Source: Pelagicoccus sp. SDUM812003
GTDB lineage: Bacteria > Verrucomicrobiota > Verrucomicrobiia > Opitutales > Opitutaceae
Assembly: GCF_031127815.1 (NCBI RefSeq)
Contig: NZ_JARXHY010000002.1
Coordinates: 372,001-436,000, forward strand
DNA length: 64,000 bases
Direction: 5' to 3'
Part shown: piece after piece, positions 8,441-19,395 of the stretch
How the letters are laid out: every line of letters starts with the position of its first letter
Numbering within the stretch: the first letter of the stretch is position 1
Notes under the pieces: generated by a model
Database searches by the model: none
Told to the model about the DNA's origin: nothing
Seen by the model: only the letters and a program-made list of their open reading frames with translations
Program-made: the position numbers and the translations under genes

Positions 8441-9292
8441 CTAGTTCAACCCGGCGAAGCTTTGCTTGCTGCGCTTTTTCGCGTACTCAAATACTTGATA
8501 CAGAGAATAGCCGCGATAGATGACGTTCTCCTTGCTTCCCAAGGGGCTGCGCGCGCCGCGCGCTGCGTCCACGACTCGGTTAGCGATATAGCGCGAGATC
8601 GACAAGCGTTGCTGCAGATCCGACCCCTCTCCATCGAACTGTCTAGCCACCGGCCGGACGATTTCCTCAGACAAACTCCAGCGAGCCAGCAGGCTTCCGC
8701 CCACCCATGCGTGCTCGGTCCCCAGCAAAGTTTTTTCGAGGTCGGCAAGCTTTCGAGGCGTTTCTGCGGCCAGGCGAGGCGTTTCCTTAGAGCGCGACTG
8801 CAGAGCTCGATCAATCGCCAACATGCCCGCTCCGTGCAGCAATCCGATCGCGAAGGCTTCCAATGCCCCCAGCTCGCCTTGATCGTTGAAGAGCTGCATG
8901 GCGACGGCGCCAGCGTGAGCCTGCAGAAAGAACTCTTCTCGAGAAAGCCCGTAGACTGGCAATTCGCGAGGAACCAGCTCCCAGTAGCTCCAGCTCAGGG
9001 CCATCTCCCCCACACGCGTCAGCCCCATCGTCCGCAAGGCCGAATCCACCGACATGGCGCTCGCATCCCCGTCGTAGTCCTCCGGCACGTTCTTCAGCAA
9101 TCGGAGCGACAACTCGGGATGACGACACACCCAGTCGGTCGCCTGCGGGAGCGAGCCGAACTCCTTCTGCCCCATATCAAACAGCGACCATGAAGCGCTT
9201 CGCGGCGTAGGGAATGAATCGATACACCGAGAGATTTCGCCCTGCCAATTCCTGGCAGGCTCTTGAGCTGAAGATGAGGACCAGGAAGCCAT
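8441..9292 (-). CDS. HDOD-domain protein
   Basis: 283 residues if started at ATG 9292. The segment from about residue 20 (PTPRSASWSLFDMGQKEFGSLPQ) to 230 fits an HDOD domain, an HD-related fold without catalytic metal ligands that is used in signalling and regulatory proteins: VCRHPELSLRLLK, RTMGLTRVGEMALSW, and AFAIGLLHGAGMLAID, where the HD pair is absent (HG). The reading frame stays open to 9772, but that part overlaps the esterase gene on the other strand; ATG at 9511 would add 73 low-complexity residues. Convergent with gcvP. The role is unknown; no partner signalling gene is adjacent. Confidence 0.75.
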   Translation of the reverse strand: MASWSSSSAQEPARNWQGEISRCIDSFPTPRSASWSLFDMGQKEFGSLPQATDWVCRHPELSLRLLKNVPEDYDGDASAMSVDSALRTMGLTRVGEMALSWSYWELVPRELPVYGLSREEFFLQAHAGAVAMQLFNDQGELGALEAFAIGLLHGAGMLAIDRALQSRSKETPRLAAETPRKLADLEKTLLGTEHAWVGGSLLARWSLSEEIVRPVARQFDGEGSDLQQRLSISRYIANRVVDAARGARSPLGSKENVIYRGYSLYQVFEYAKKRSKQSFAGLN

Positions 9293-9544
9293 TTCGAGCG
9301 CGCGAAAGCCCCGACTCCTGACAATGCGACGATCGGAAGGAAACAGGGCGTCCGCTGCGGCAAGTCTAGCGCAAAACGGCAGGCCAACGGAATAGAGTCC
9401 GCCCCCAAAAACGCGTGGCAGAGAACCATAAGGCGTTCCCCGATGCTCCAATGATCGAGGGTGAGCGAGCAGATCGATCGGTCCCTGGCTGGGGCGGTCC
9501 ATATCAGGCATTGAACAACGCGAAAGTCTGATCAAGGTAGCGGC

Positions 9545-10375
9545 ATGGCATTGATCCAGTTCGATTTCAAATCGGAGCTCCTCGGGCTCGCATGCAGCGC
9601 CAATATCGTGGTCAACCAACGCAGCCTGACCCATTTCGGATCCGGTCATCGCAGCCCTGTACTCTACCTTCTGCACGGGCTGTCCCAAGACCATAGCGGC
9701 TGGATTCGCCGTAGCTCCATCGAACGCTACGCCGAACGCTACGACGTCACCATCGTCATGCCGGCGGTGCATCGCAGCTTCTACGCAAACACCCGCTCAG
9801 GCTATCGGTATTTCGATTTCGTGGCCGACGAGTTGCCGGAGCTGTGTCGGCACTACTTTCCCATTTCCTCGGATCCCCATCAGACTCACGTGGCAGGCCT
9901 GTCCATGGGCGGGTACGGAGCCTTCAAGCTCGCCTTGACCTATCCGGGACGCTTCGGGAGCGCCGTCAGCCTGTCCGGACCGCTCGATCTTTCCAAACTC
10001 GAGCATCGTCGAGACGAGCTTTTCCCGGAATGGCAATCGGTCTTCGGGCCCGGCGAGGACTATCTCGGCAGCGAAAACGACCTGTTGGCTCTCGCTCGCC
10101 GTCTCGCCGGACGCCAGCCCCGCTTGCTGCAGAGCTGCGGAGATCAGGACTACCTGTGCCCGGTCAATCGCAGCTTTCACCACGAAGCGAGCCAGCTGGG
10201 GCTGGAAATCGAGTACCAAGAGCCACCCGGCGACCACGATTGGGCCTACTGGGACGCTCAGATCCAAGACGCCCTCGCTTGGATGCAGCTGCCCGAGCTG
10301 CCCGATTCGAGCGAAGTTCAACTCAAAGACTCGACGCCTCGCGGGGAAGGCGTTTTTAAGAACCAGCATGAATAA
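9545..10375 (+). CDS. Esterase of the S-formylglutathione hydrolase / FrmB-esterase D family
   Basis: 276 residues, alpha/beta hydrolase. The oxyanion loop LYLLHGLSQDHSGW, the nucleophile elbow GLSMGGYGA, the Asp region CGDQDYL and the His in GDHDWAYW give a full catalytic triad. This set is typical of the putative esterase group (PF00756) that includes S-formylglutathione hydrolases, feruloyl/acetylxylan esterases and mycolyltransferases. No signal peptide is seen, so a cytoplasmic small-ester hydrolase is likeliest; the natural substrate is not predictable. Its last 8 bases overlap the next gene, which suggests translational coupling. Confidence 0.85.
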   Translation: MALIQFDFKSELLGLACSANIVVNQRSLTHFGSGHRSPVLYLLHGLSQDHSGWIRRSSIERYAERYDVTIVMPAVHRSFYANTRSGYRYFDFVADELPELCRHYFPISSDPHQTHVAGLSMGGYGAFKLALTYPGRFGSAVSLSGPLDLSKLEHRRDELFPEWQSVFGPGEDYLGSENDLLALARRLAGRQPRLLQSCGDQDYLCPVNRSFHHEASQLGLEIEYQEPPGDHDWAYWDAQIQDALAWMQLPELPDSSEVQLKDSTPRGEGVFKNQHE

Positions 10376-11069
10376 GAGCCTGGCAACCAATCTCATAGCC
10401 CTATTGCTGCTGATCGGCGGTCTGCTGCTGCCCGACGGAGCCTTAAAAGCCTTCATCGTCAACGCGGGCACCTTCGCGCTGGCCGGAGCAGTCACCAACT
10501 GGCTGGCGGTGCACATGCTCTTCGAGCGCGTTCCCGGACTCTACGGCTCGGGGGTCATCGCGGCCCGATTCGAGCAGTTCAAGGCAGCCATCCACAAACT
10601 GGTCATGGAGAGCTTCTTTACGGAGGAAAACTTCATGAAGTTCGCCGACACCGCCCTGCATCAGAGCCTAGACGCGGACGCGATCGAGAAAAACATCGAC
10701 CTGGACGAGCTGTTCGAAGGCTTCCTACAGGTGGTGGCGAAATCGAAATTCGGCGGCATGCTCTCCATGTTCGGCGGCGTCTCCGCCCTCGAACCGTTGC
10801 GCGAGCCTTTCAAGGAGGAGTTTCGGCGGCGCATCGACCAGATCCTGCAATCGCTCGACATCAGCCACTCCCACAGCTCCTTCGAAAAGATGCGCCCGAC
10901 CATCGAAACCTTGGTGCAAGGAAAGCTCGAGGAGCTCACCGCCCCTCAAGTTAAGCAAATCCTGTCCGACCTCATTCGGGAGCACCTCGGCTGGCTGGTG
11001 GTCTGGGGAGGCGTTTTCGGCGCCGCGATCGGACTGCTTTCCACTGCCTTGCAGAGACTTGCTCTCTGA
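10368..11069 (+). CDS. DUF445-family membrane protein
   Basis: 233 residues. A hydrophobic N-terminus (NLIALLLLIGGLLLP, then VNAGTFALAGAVTNWLAVHMLF) and a C-terminal transmembrane helix (WLVVWGGVFGAAIGLLSTAL) flank a charged, helical middle. The GAVTNWLAVHMLFERVPGLYGSG stretch is the signature of DUF445 proteins (YheB/YjiN-like), whose function is not established. ATG at 10368 overlaps the esterase stop by 8 bp, so the two are probably co-translated, but no functional link is known. Confidence 0.8.
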   Translation: MNKSLATNLIALLLLIGGLLLPDGALKAFIVNAGTFALAGAVTNWLAVHMLFERVPGLYGSGVIAARFEQFKAAIHKLVMESFFTEENFMKFADTALHQSLDADAIEKNIDLDELFEGFLQVVAKSKFGGMLSMFGGVSALEPLREPFKEEFRRRIDQILQSLDISHSHSSFEKMRPTIETLVQGKLEELTAPQVKQILSDLIREHLGWLVVWGGVFGAAIGLLSTALQRLAL

Positions 11070-11142
11070 GCCAATCGAAACAATCATCCCCGGACCCACT
11101 CAACACGCGCAGCCTCTGCCCATTCTCAAACAACCTCGCCGC

Positions 11143-12312
11143 ATGAACTCACGCCTACTCTCCCTTCTCGCCTCCCTGCTCTGCCTGACCAGCTTCGCCC
11201 AGGCTGGCGCCCGCTTCGGCAAGGGCGAAATCAACGCCCAGGCCACCTTCGACATCACCTTCACCGATCGCGCCGTGCCCAGCGCTCTGGGGACCTCCGA
11301 CACCATCTACACGTTCACCCCGGCCCTCACCTTCACGCAGGAAACTTCGAAGCTCAACGCCAGCGCCCACCTTTCAGCCCCGATATCCCGCTACGAGGAC
11401 AACGACCAGCTCGATTCCGACTCCCTCAGCTTCGGACTCTCCGGCGACATCCCCTACGGAGCGGGCCCCAAGTGGTCCGGCAGCTGGAATGTATCCTACT
11501 TCGATGGAATTCGGGCTAACTACTTCACCAACAGCAACCTGAACATGGAAACGCTTTCGGCGAGCATCTCGTCGAACTACCAGATCGGCCGCAAGCTCGG
11601 CCTGCGCTCCGGAGTCAGCTACAGCGATCGCTCCAGCAACGGCATCGCAGGAAGCAGTTTCCTGAACGACAACGAGACCACCGCCGTGTACGCGGGCGTG
11701 CATGCCCGAGAACTCCTTGGCCGCATCGGCGCCTACGTCGACTACAGGATCCAAGACCGAAAAACCGATCGTGGCCTGATCAACCAGGGCGTGGACGATC
11801 GCGACGATGGCATCAACTTCGGCATCACCGGACAGATCCTGCCCGAGCGCCTGTTTCCGAAACTCGAAGCGGACCTTTCCTTCGGCTACACCTCCACCCA
11901 GACCAGCGAATCGGTCAACCGGGACGGCGGAAGCGATCGCCTCACGCTCAACGGCAGCTTGCGCTACCCGGCGAACCAGAAGACCAACGTCGCTTTGCTG
12001 TTCAGCCGCGGGCTCGACGTCACCGACGACGACCGCACCGTCGAGAGCAGCCAAGCCACCCTCAGCGTGGACTACACCCCGCGCCAGCGGCTGGCGTTCG
12101 TGAGTTCCCTCGGTCTCTCCAGCAACGACTTCGTTTATTCCGAGAACGCTCGAAACGACGACGTGCTCACTTTCCAAGTCGGCGCTCGCTACAGCATCCG
12201 GCCCAACTGGACCGCCAGCGCCTTCTACAACCTGCGCGAATCGGACTCCAATGTGGCTATCAGCGACTACAGTTCCTCGCAATTGAGCCTATCCACCACC
12301 CTCAGCTACTAA
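11143..12312 (+). CDS. Outer-membrane beta-barrel protein
   Basis: 389 residues from ATG 11143. The signal peptide (LLSLLASLLCLTSFAQA, then GARFG) is followed by a long run of alternating polar/hydrophobic strands with many Ser, Asn, Asp and aromatic residues, ending in LSLSTTLSY with a C-terminal Tyr, the usual outer-membrane assembly signal. It resembles the BBP2-type barrels found with exopolysaccharide systems, but no such system is adjacent here. The upstream open frame to 11059 is judged to be leader, because the signal peptide begins at 11143. Substrate and function cannot be assigned. Confidence 0.78.
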   Translation: MNSRLLSLLASLLCLTSFAQAGARFGKGEINAQATFDITFTDRAVPSALGTSDTIYTFTPALTFTQETSKLNASAHLSAPISRYEDNDQLDSDSLSFGLSGDIPYGAGPKWSGSWNVSYFDGIRANYFTNSNLNMETLSASISSNYQIGRKLGLRSGVSYSDRSSNGIAGSSFLNDNETTAVYAGVHARELLGRIGAYVDYRIQDRKTDRGLINQGVDDRDDGINFGITGQILPERLFPKLEADLSFGYTSTQTSESVNRDGGSDRLTLNGSLRYPANQKTNVALLFSRGLDVTDDDRTVESSQATLSVDYTPRQRLAFVSSLGLSSNDFVYSENARNDDVLTFQVGARYSIRPNWTASAFYNLRESDSNVAISDYSSSQLSLSTTLSY

Positions 12313-12486
12313 GCGACTTCCCTAAGTACTTGAGCTCCATACTCCCCTAAAGAACGCTCGCAATCGACCGAATTACAAATCGACTAGCTGCGGCGTATGA
12401 AATTACTTGCCTCCTAGGCGCCCGCGCCAACTTTCTATTAACAACTCTTTCCTAAGCGAACCTACTCCGAACCGGGAATTCACAAA

Positions 12487-13137
12487 ATGGCGATCAAGGT
12501 ATTCATCGTAGACGACCACCCTCTTGTACGTCAGGGACTGGCGCAAATCATCAGCAGCCAGGAGGACCTGGAGGTTTGCGGTGAAGCGGAAGACGCTTCC
12601 TCCGCCATGCGAGGCATCGACAACACCAGCCCGGACGTCATCATCGTCGACATTTCCCTGCAGGGAAACAACGGGCTGGAGCTGATCAAGAACGTCAAAG
12701 CCATCCACGAGACGATTCCCATTCTGGTCTTCTCCATGCACGACGAGTCCATCTACGCCCAGCGCGCTCTGCGGGCCGGCGCCAAGGCTTACGTGATGAA
12801 GAAGGAATCCTCGGAAAAGATCGTGGAGGCCATTCGCAAGATCCTTAAGGGCGAGATCTACGTCAGCGCTCGTGTAGCCGACCAAGTGCTCCACCAGATC
12901 GTCAGCGGTCCATCCAACGCCGCCGCATCACCCGTCGACCGACTCACCGATCGCGAACTCGAAGTCGTCCAGCTCATCGGACGCGGTCTCTCCACCCGAG
13001 AAATCGCCGAAAGCCTGCACCTCAGTGTGAAGACCATCGAGTCCCATCGAGCTCACGTGAAGGAAAAGCTCAACCTGCGCAACGCCACCGAGCTCGTTCA
13101 GTTCTCGGTCCAGTGGGTCGACCAGCAAGACAACTAG
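12487..13137 (+). CDS. NarL/LuxR-type response regulator
   Basis: 216 residues. Receiver domain at 1-120 with the acidic pair D9-D10, phospho-acceptor D55 (IIVDISLQG), a Ser in LVFSMHDES and the Lys in YVMKKES, all in place. Residues 145-210 hold a LuxR helix-turn-helix (LTDRELEVVQLIGRGLSTREIAESLHLSVKTIESHRAHVKEKL split over the domain). A DNA-binding regulator controlled by phosphorylation; the cognate kinase is not adjacent. A hairpin terminator follows at 13198. It is the first of three regulators in a row. Confidence 0.9.
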   Translation: MAIKVFIVDDHPLVRQGLAQIISSQEDLEVCGEAEDASSAMRGIDNTSPDVIIVDISLQGNNGLELIKNVKAIHETIPILVFSMHDESIYAQRALRAGAKAYVMKKESSEKIVEAIRKILKGEIYVSARVADQVLHQIVSGPSNAAASPVDRLTDRELEVVQLIGRGLSTREIAESLHLSVKTIESHRAHVKEKLNLRNATELVQFSVQWVDQQDN

Positions 13138-13197
13138 CTGCCCCGACAATCACTTTTGGACGCCACGGGCAAACGAGCCCGAAGGCGTTCGCGATCC

Positions 13198-13228
13198 AGC
13201 CGATCCCGTTCGCGAGGTCGGCTTTTTC
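13198..13228 (+). terminator. Rho-independent terminator after the first response regulator
   Basis: Stem AGCCGATCC / GGTCGGCT with one bulged base, followed by TTTTT, 60 bp after the stop codon. Confidence 0.75.
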
Positions 13229-13396
13229 GCGTCCCTAGCGAATCCTCTCTAGGAGTTCGTTCAGGCAAAAGGAGGCGACGCGATCAGCGTTTAACCAGCT
13301 GCCCGACAAGCATTTCGCTATGCCAAGCGCAGAGGCGCCCCGATTGTATCAGCGAGGCGATTTCGGATATCATGTTCCCCTCCCTAACGACGAAAC

Positions 13397-14044
13397 ATGA
13401 TCCAACAGAACCTTCCCCAAAGGGTGCTTCTCATCGACGAGCACCCAGTCTGCGGCCTTGGACTGAACGCCCTCTTCGCCAAACACGGCAACTACCTGCT
13501 GGTGCAGCAGGCCCAGCGCCTGCGCGAGCTGTCCGACACCCTCAAAGTCGACCTCATCATCGTGGAAATCGGGTCCCTCATGCCCAAGGGCGTAGCCGCC
13601 CTTCGAGAGCTTAAAAACCGCTACCCGCAAGCTTCCCTTCTGGTCATCAGCAGCTACGACGAGCGCCTCTACGCCGAGCGCTGCCTTAAATCCGGGGCGT
13701 CCGGCTACCTGATGAAAACCCAGCCGCTGCCCGACCTGCTCGCCGCAATCGAAACCGTCGCCAGCGGCGGACTCCACGTGAGCGAGCGCGTCAAGACCGT
13801 GATGGTCAACAAGCTGGCGGGACAGGAGCCCGAAGGCGACGAGCCCGGATTCGACTGCCTGTCCGACAAGGAGCTCCTCATCATCGAGCAAATCGGGCTG
13901 TCAAAAAACAATAAAGAGATCGCTCAGGCGCTGCAAATCAGCGTAAAGACGATAGAGTCTCACCGGTCGCGCATCAAAGCGAAGCTCAAGCTGGACAGCC
14001 CGCAGGAGTTGATGCGCTACGCGATGCGCATGCATCCAGTTTAG
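13397..14044 (+). CDS. LuxR-type response regulator with Glu at the phospho-acceptor site
   Basis: 215 residues with the same receiver-HTH layout as the upstream regulator. The receiver keeps acidic residues D14-E15, the Ser in LLVISSYDE and the Lys in YLMKTQ, but the acceptor strand reads DLIIVEIGS, placing E57 where the paralogue has D55. Glu cannot accept phosphate in the normal way and often mimics the phosphorylated state, so the protein may be constitutively active or controlled by other means (inference). The C-terminal HTH (LSDKELLIIEQIG, KEIAQALQISVKTIESHR) is intact. It may bind targets related to those of the 12487 regulator, since their recognition helices are nearly identical (SVKTIESHR). 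Confidence 0.88.
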   Translation: MIQQNLPQRVLLIDEHPVCGLGLNALFAKHGNYLLVQQAQRLRELSDTLKVDLIIVEIGSLMPKGVAALRELKNRYPQASLLVISSYDERLYAERCLKSGASGYLMKTQPLPDLLAAIETVASGGLHVSERVKTVMVNKLAGQEPEGDEPGFDCLSDKELLIIEQIGLSKNNKEIAQALQISVKTIESHRSRIKAKLKLDSPQELMRYAMRMHPV

Positions 14045-14068
14045 CAACTTCTACACAGCCCCTTTCGA

Positions 14069-14464
14069 GTGAACGAACGCAACCGGTCAGACTATCCAAA
14101 CGGCACCGCACTACTGGCGGAGGACGACGAGCTCATCCGTGACATCGTCACCCACTACCTTCACCGACTGGGCTACGACGTGCTCGAAGCCGCCAACGGA
14201 AAAGCGGCTATCGATATCATCGATCAGCTGGAAAACGGAAAACTCGATCTGATCGTGACCGATTTGCTGATGCCGAAGGTCGGCGGCGAGGCGGTCATAG
14301 AGACCGCAAAGCAGCGCGGCGCCTGCGATCGCTTCCTCGTCATGTCCGGATTCAGCGAACTCTCCCAGAATCCGAACGCCGCCCAGGAAAGCTCGCTATT
14401 CATCGAGAAGCCCTTCACCTTCGGCTCCTTCGAGGAGAAGCTGAGCGCCCTGCGGCATCGATAG
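14069..14464 (+). CDS. Single-domain (CheY-like) response regulator
   Basis: 131 residues from a GTG start, 24 bp after the preceding regulator. A stand-alone receiver: acidic pocket E18-D19-D20, acceptor D65 in LIVTDLLMPK, Ser/Thr position in LVMSGFS, and Lys in FIEKPF. There is no output domain, so it must act by protein contact or in a phosphorelay. A kinase is not encoded next to it. The hairpin at 14490 probably ends the transcript. Confidence 0.88.
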   Translation: MNERNRSDYPNGTALLAEDDELIRDIVTHYLHRLGYDVLEAANGKAAIDIIDQLENGKLDLIVTDLLMPKVGGEAVIETAKQRGACDRFLVMSGFSELSQNPNAAQESSLFIEKPFTFGSFEEKLSALRHR

Positions 14465-14489
14465 CGATCCCAGCGGCTTTCGCCCTCCG

Positions 14490-14545
14490 CGATCCGCATC
14501 CAAGACGCATTTTAGTGTTGCGCATCGCGGCGGATCGTTTCTTTT
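14490..14545 (+). terminator. Probable terminator upstream of rpsO
   Basis: Arms CGATCCGC (14490-14497) and GCGGATCG (14530-14537) pair perfectly across a 32-nt loop, followed by TTTCTTTT. The long loop lowers confidence. Confidence 0.5.
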
Positions 14546-14696
14546 AGACCGCTTTCACGCTAGAGACCAGCGGCCACACCGCTCGCCTCCGCGGAAGCGC
14601 CTCCCTCGAGGTGTCAGCGTCTAGCCCAGCGAAACCTTGGCTAGGGATCGTCAAACGACCTTCCGACCTTCCGTGAAATTCGAAAACGAAACACAA

Positions 14697-14969
14697 ATGG
14701 CTAGCAGCACTTCTGTAGATAAGACTCAAATCATCAGCGACTTCAAGACGCACGATTCCGACACCGGCTCCGCCGACGTGCAGATCGCCCTCTTGACCGC
14801 TCGCATCAACCACCTCACGGAGCACCTTCGCGAACACCGCAAGGACTTCCACACCCGCCGCGGCCTTCTGGCCATGGCCGCTCGTCGCCGCAAGCTTCTC
14901 AACTACCTGAAGAAGCACGACCTGGAAAAATACAACGAGCTCCTGCAGCGCCTGAACCTCCGCAAATAA
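14697..14969 (+). CDS. rpsO: 30S ribosomal protein S15
   Basis: 90 residues, the standard S15 length. S15 binds 16S rRNA helices 20-22 early in assembly of the small subunit. Seen: the [19 protein letters not shown] segment, [20 protein letters not shown] and the [13 protein letters not shown] helix, all strongly conserved. ATG at 14697 is chosen over an upstream in-frame start at 14637. It lies just upstream of pnp, the classical rpsO-pnp order; a strong terminator at 15035 follows, as in E. coli where both separate and read-through transcripts occur. Confidence 0.97.
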   Translation: MASSTSVDKTQIISDFKTHDSDTGSADVQIALLTARINHLTEHLREHRKDFHTRRGLLAMAARRRKLLNYLKKHDLEKYNELLQRLNLRK

Positions 14970-15034
14970 CGCGGCAACCGTGGCGTTCACCTCAGGTCAC
15001 TCATTGCAAAACGAGCGATGTTGATCACTTTCCA

Positions 15035-15064
15035 AGCCTGCGAATACCCATTCGCGGGCTTTTT
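15035..15064 (+). terminator. Rho-independent terminator between rpsO and pnp
   Basis: An 11-bp stem AGCCTGCGAAT / ATTCGCGGGCT with one G-U pair and a 4-nt loop, then TTTT. It lies 65 bp past the rpsO stop. Confidence 0.85.
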
Positions 15065-15103
15065 CGCATAACTAACCATATGTAAACCAACCCCGACGAC
15101 CCG

Positions 15104-15217
15104 GGAGAACAGAGATCCGTCTGAGGATTTTTCCGAATGCGGCCCACTCTCCCCCCAAGCCCCACAGCTCGGCCCCATTCGGAAAATTCTTCAGATTTTA
15201 GACCGATCCCGTTCTCC
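15104..15217 (+). ncRNA. Long stem-loop in the pnp leader (candidate RNase III processing hairpin)
   Basis: The left arm 15104-15144 and right arm 15171-15217 are near-complete reverse complements: GGAGAAC / GTTCTCC at the base, GATCCGTC / GACCGATC in the middle, then TTTTCCGAATG / CATTCGGAAAA and GGCC / GGCC at the top, with a 26-nt loop and a few bulges. It ends 32 bp before the pnp start. In E. coli the pnp leader folds into a long duplex that RNase III cuts and PNPase then degrades, which autoregulates pnp; the same design is inferred here. Confidence 0.7.
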
Positions 15218-15249
15218 GAGTCGTCATCCGAAAAGACGTAACGAAAAGA

Positions 15250-17472
<2,223 letters not shown>

Positions 17473-17486
17473 TCAGTTTCAACCAC

Positions 17487-17523
17487 AGCGCCCTAGGCTC
17501 TCCGCAGCCTAGGGCGCTTTTTT
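17487..17523 (+). terminator. Rho-independent terminator after pnp
   Basis: A perfect 13-bp stem AGCGCCCTAGGCT / AGCCTAGGGCGCT with a 6-nt loop runs into a T-run, 14 bp after the pnp stop. Confidence 0.95.
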
Positions 17524-17671
17524 GTACGCTCGCGCGTTTCTCGGAAACGCCGCTGCGAAAATCGTAATCCATGTGGCCGCTTTTCTGCGAAACGCGCTCA
17601 ATCTCGGCGACTGATGATGCGAAAAACGCGTCAACCGCTTTCTAAAAAACCGATCCCCCATTCAACATCCC

Positions 17672-18439
17672 ATGCCCAAGATCCTTATCGCCAACGACGA
17701 CGGCATCGATTCGCCCCTGCTTCTCGCCCTCGTATCCGAATTTCAACGACTCGGCCAAGTAGTCGTCGCCGCCCCACGCTACGAGCAGAGCTGGGTGGGA
17801 AAATGCATGAGCCGATTCAAGGAAATCGACGTCATCGAACGCAAGGACCTCCCCTGCGAGGCGTACTCCATCTCCGGCTCGCCCGCGGATTGCGTCAACC
17901 TCGCGCTCGGCCACCTGCTCGACGAGCTGCCGCGCTGCGTCATCTCCGGCATCAACGTCGGCCACAACGCGGGCCTCGCCTACCTGCTTTCCTCCGGCAC
18001 CGTGGGGGCCGCTCTCGAAGGCGCTCTGCACGGGATACCGTCATTCGCCGCTTCCTTGGGACTGGCTCGTGGCGACTACGACCGCCTGAAAGACGATCCT
18101 CAGGCCCTCGGCGACGCGCTCGGCGCCAAGGCCGCCCTCGCCGCGAAGATTCTCGCAGACTTCGTGGAGACGAAACTGCAAAGCAACGAGCCCGCCTACG
18201 GCGTCGTGCACAAGATCAATTTTCCCAGCGCCCCGCTCGAAGGAGCCACGATCGTGCCCTCCAATCCCGCTCTCACCGTGGCTGGCAGCTTTTTCCAGTA
18301 TCGCCAATCAGGATACAACTTCGCCTATCGCGAACTGGGCGAAAACCAGGAAGCATCGCCGACCGATCGGGAAACGCTGAAATCGGGCCACATCAGCTAC
18401 TCCAAGCTCGATTTCTCGCGACTCGGTCGCTTAGCTTGA
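17672..18439 (+). CDS. surE: 5'/3'-nucleotidase SurE
   Basis: 255 residues, the usual SurE length. A divalent-metal phosphatase acting on nucleoside monophosphates. Seen: the N-terminal ILIANDDGIDSPLL with the metal-binding DD pair, a Ser in APRYEQSWVG (the family usually has ERSG here), GSPADCVNLAL, and the SGINVGHNAGLAYLLSSGTVGAALEG motif with the Asn ligand. The following FkbM gene starts 25 bp downstream, so the two may be co-transcribed, although no functional link is apparent. Confidence 0.92.
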   Translation: MPKILIANDDGIDSPLLLALVSEFQRLGQVVVAAPRYEQSWVGKCMSRFKEIDVIERKDLPCEAYSISGSPADCVNLALGHLLDELPRCVISGINVGHNAGLAYLLSSGTVGAALEGALHGIPSFAASLGLARGDYDRLKDDPQALGDALGAKAALAAKILADFVETKLQSNEPAYGVVHKINFPSAPLEGATIVPSNPALTVAGSFFQYRQSGYNFAYRELGENQEASPTDRETLKSGHISYSKLDFSRLGRLA

Positions 18440-18464
18440 GCCAGTCCGTTCACCACATTCCGCC

Positions 18465-19295
18465 ATGGCCCAAGTCAACCGCGCCCTGAAGCGAGCGTTT
18501 CTCAAGCTTCTCTCCGAACCCAAGCGCCTCGCTTTTCTCGAAAAGCACCCGAACTACCGAAAGGCGGCCCCCGAAGGCATGCGTTTCGTCTTCGACCAAT
18601 ACCTGGGCAAATACTCCGTCAACATCGACACGCGCTACAAAGTGGAGCGCATCATGTGGACCGGCAAGTTCGAGGAAAAACTGGTGGCGCTGGCCCGTCG
18701 TGTCGTTCAGCCGGGCGACACCTGCTTCGACGTGGGGGGGAACGTGGGAGCCATTTCCATCGCCCTCGCTGAAGCGGTCGGGGAAGGCGGACGCGTTCAC
18801 ACCTTCGAGCCCAATCCCACCAACTTCGCGCGCCTCAGCGCGAACCTCGAGCTCAACCCCGAGCTGCGCGGCCGCGTCACCCTCAACAACGTCGGCATCA
18901 GCGACCAGCCAGGAACGCTCTACTGGAGCGAAGACCCGGGGAATCCGGGCAACGGAATGCTCGGCGATCAGGGCGACATCGAATCAAAGGTCATCACTCT
19001 GGACGCCTACACTCAGGAAAACGACGTGCAGGAGCTTTCCTTCATGAAAGTCGATGTGGAAGGGATGGAGCTGCAGGTCTTCAAGGGGGCCGAAGAAACG
19101 CTGAAGCGATTCAAGCCCACCCTTTACTTCGAGACTTTGAGCCGCTTCAGCAGCGGTCCCGAGCGCGACAACTTTCTCAAGATCGAGACCTATCTGCTCT
19201 CGCTCGGCTACACGCTCAACAAACTGCATCCGGACGGCACGCTCACACCATCCACCATCGGCAGCGCCGGCTCCTACACCGTGGCGACGGCTTAG
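18465..19295 (+). CDS. FkbM-family SAM-dependent methyltransferase
   Basis: 276 residues. The FkbM methyltransferase domain spans about residues 75-250: SAM-binding motif I DTCFDVGGNVGAISIALAE, the motif II acidic turn HTFEPNPTNFARL, and the family-typical FMKVDVEGMELQVFKGAEE. Such enzymes O-methylate sugars or small metabolites. The first 70 residues are basic and helical, with no signal peptide, so it is probably cytoplasmic. There is no adjacent glycan cluster to reveal the acceptor. A bidirectional terminator follows. Confidence 0.88.
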   Translation: MAQVNRALKRAFLKLLSEPKRLAFLEKHPNYRKAAPEGMRFVFDQYLGKYSVNIDTRYKVERIMWTGKFEEKLVALARRVVQPGDTCFDVGGNVGAISIALAEAVGEGGRVHTFEPNPTNFARLSANLELNPELRGRVTLNNVGISDQPGTLYWSEDPGNPGNGMLGDQGDIESKVITLDAYTQENDVQELSFMKVDVEGMELQVFKGAEETLKRFKPTLYFETLSRFSSGPERDNFLKIETYLLSLGYTLNKLHPDGTLTPSTIGSAGSYTVATA

Positions 19296-19348
19296 CGATC
19301 CGCGGCCCGTATCTTAATCGTCGATACAAAACCGCGAATCGCGTTCGA

Positions 19349-19392
19349 AAAAAGTCCTCACGGCTCCTCGTCGAGCCAGCGTATCGGACTTT
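19349..19392. terminator. Bidirectional terminator between convergent genes
   Basis: AAAAGTCC and GGACTTTT form an outer stem around an inner GGCTC/GAGCC hairpin, with T-runs on both strands. It sits between the FkbM gene (+) and the coiled-coil protein gene (-). Confidence 0.7.
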
Positions 19393-19395
19393 TCG

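Noticed and set aside
9293-9772. N-terminal extension of the HDOD protein
   Set aside because: It overlaps the esterase gene on the other strand and lacks recognisable sequence; the domain begins after ATG 9292.
11374-12282. 302-codon leftward open frame opposite the outer-membrane barrel
   Set aside because: Val/Gly/Ala-rich shadow; the + strand frame has a signal peptide and barrel pattern.
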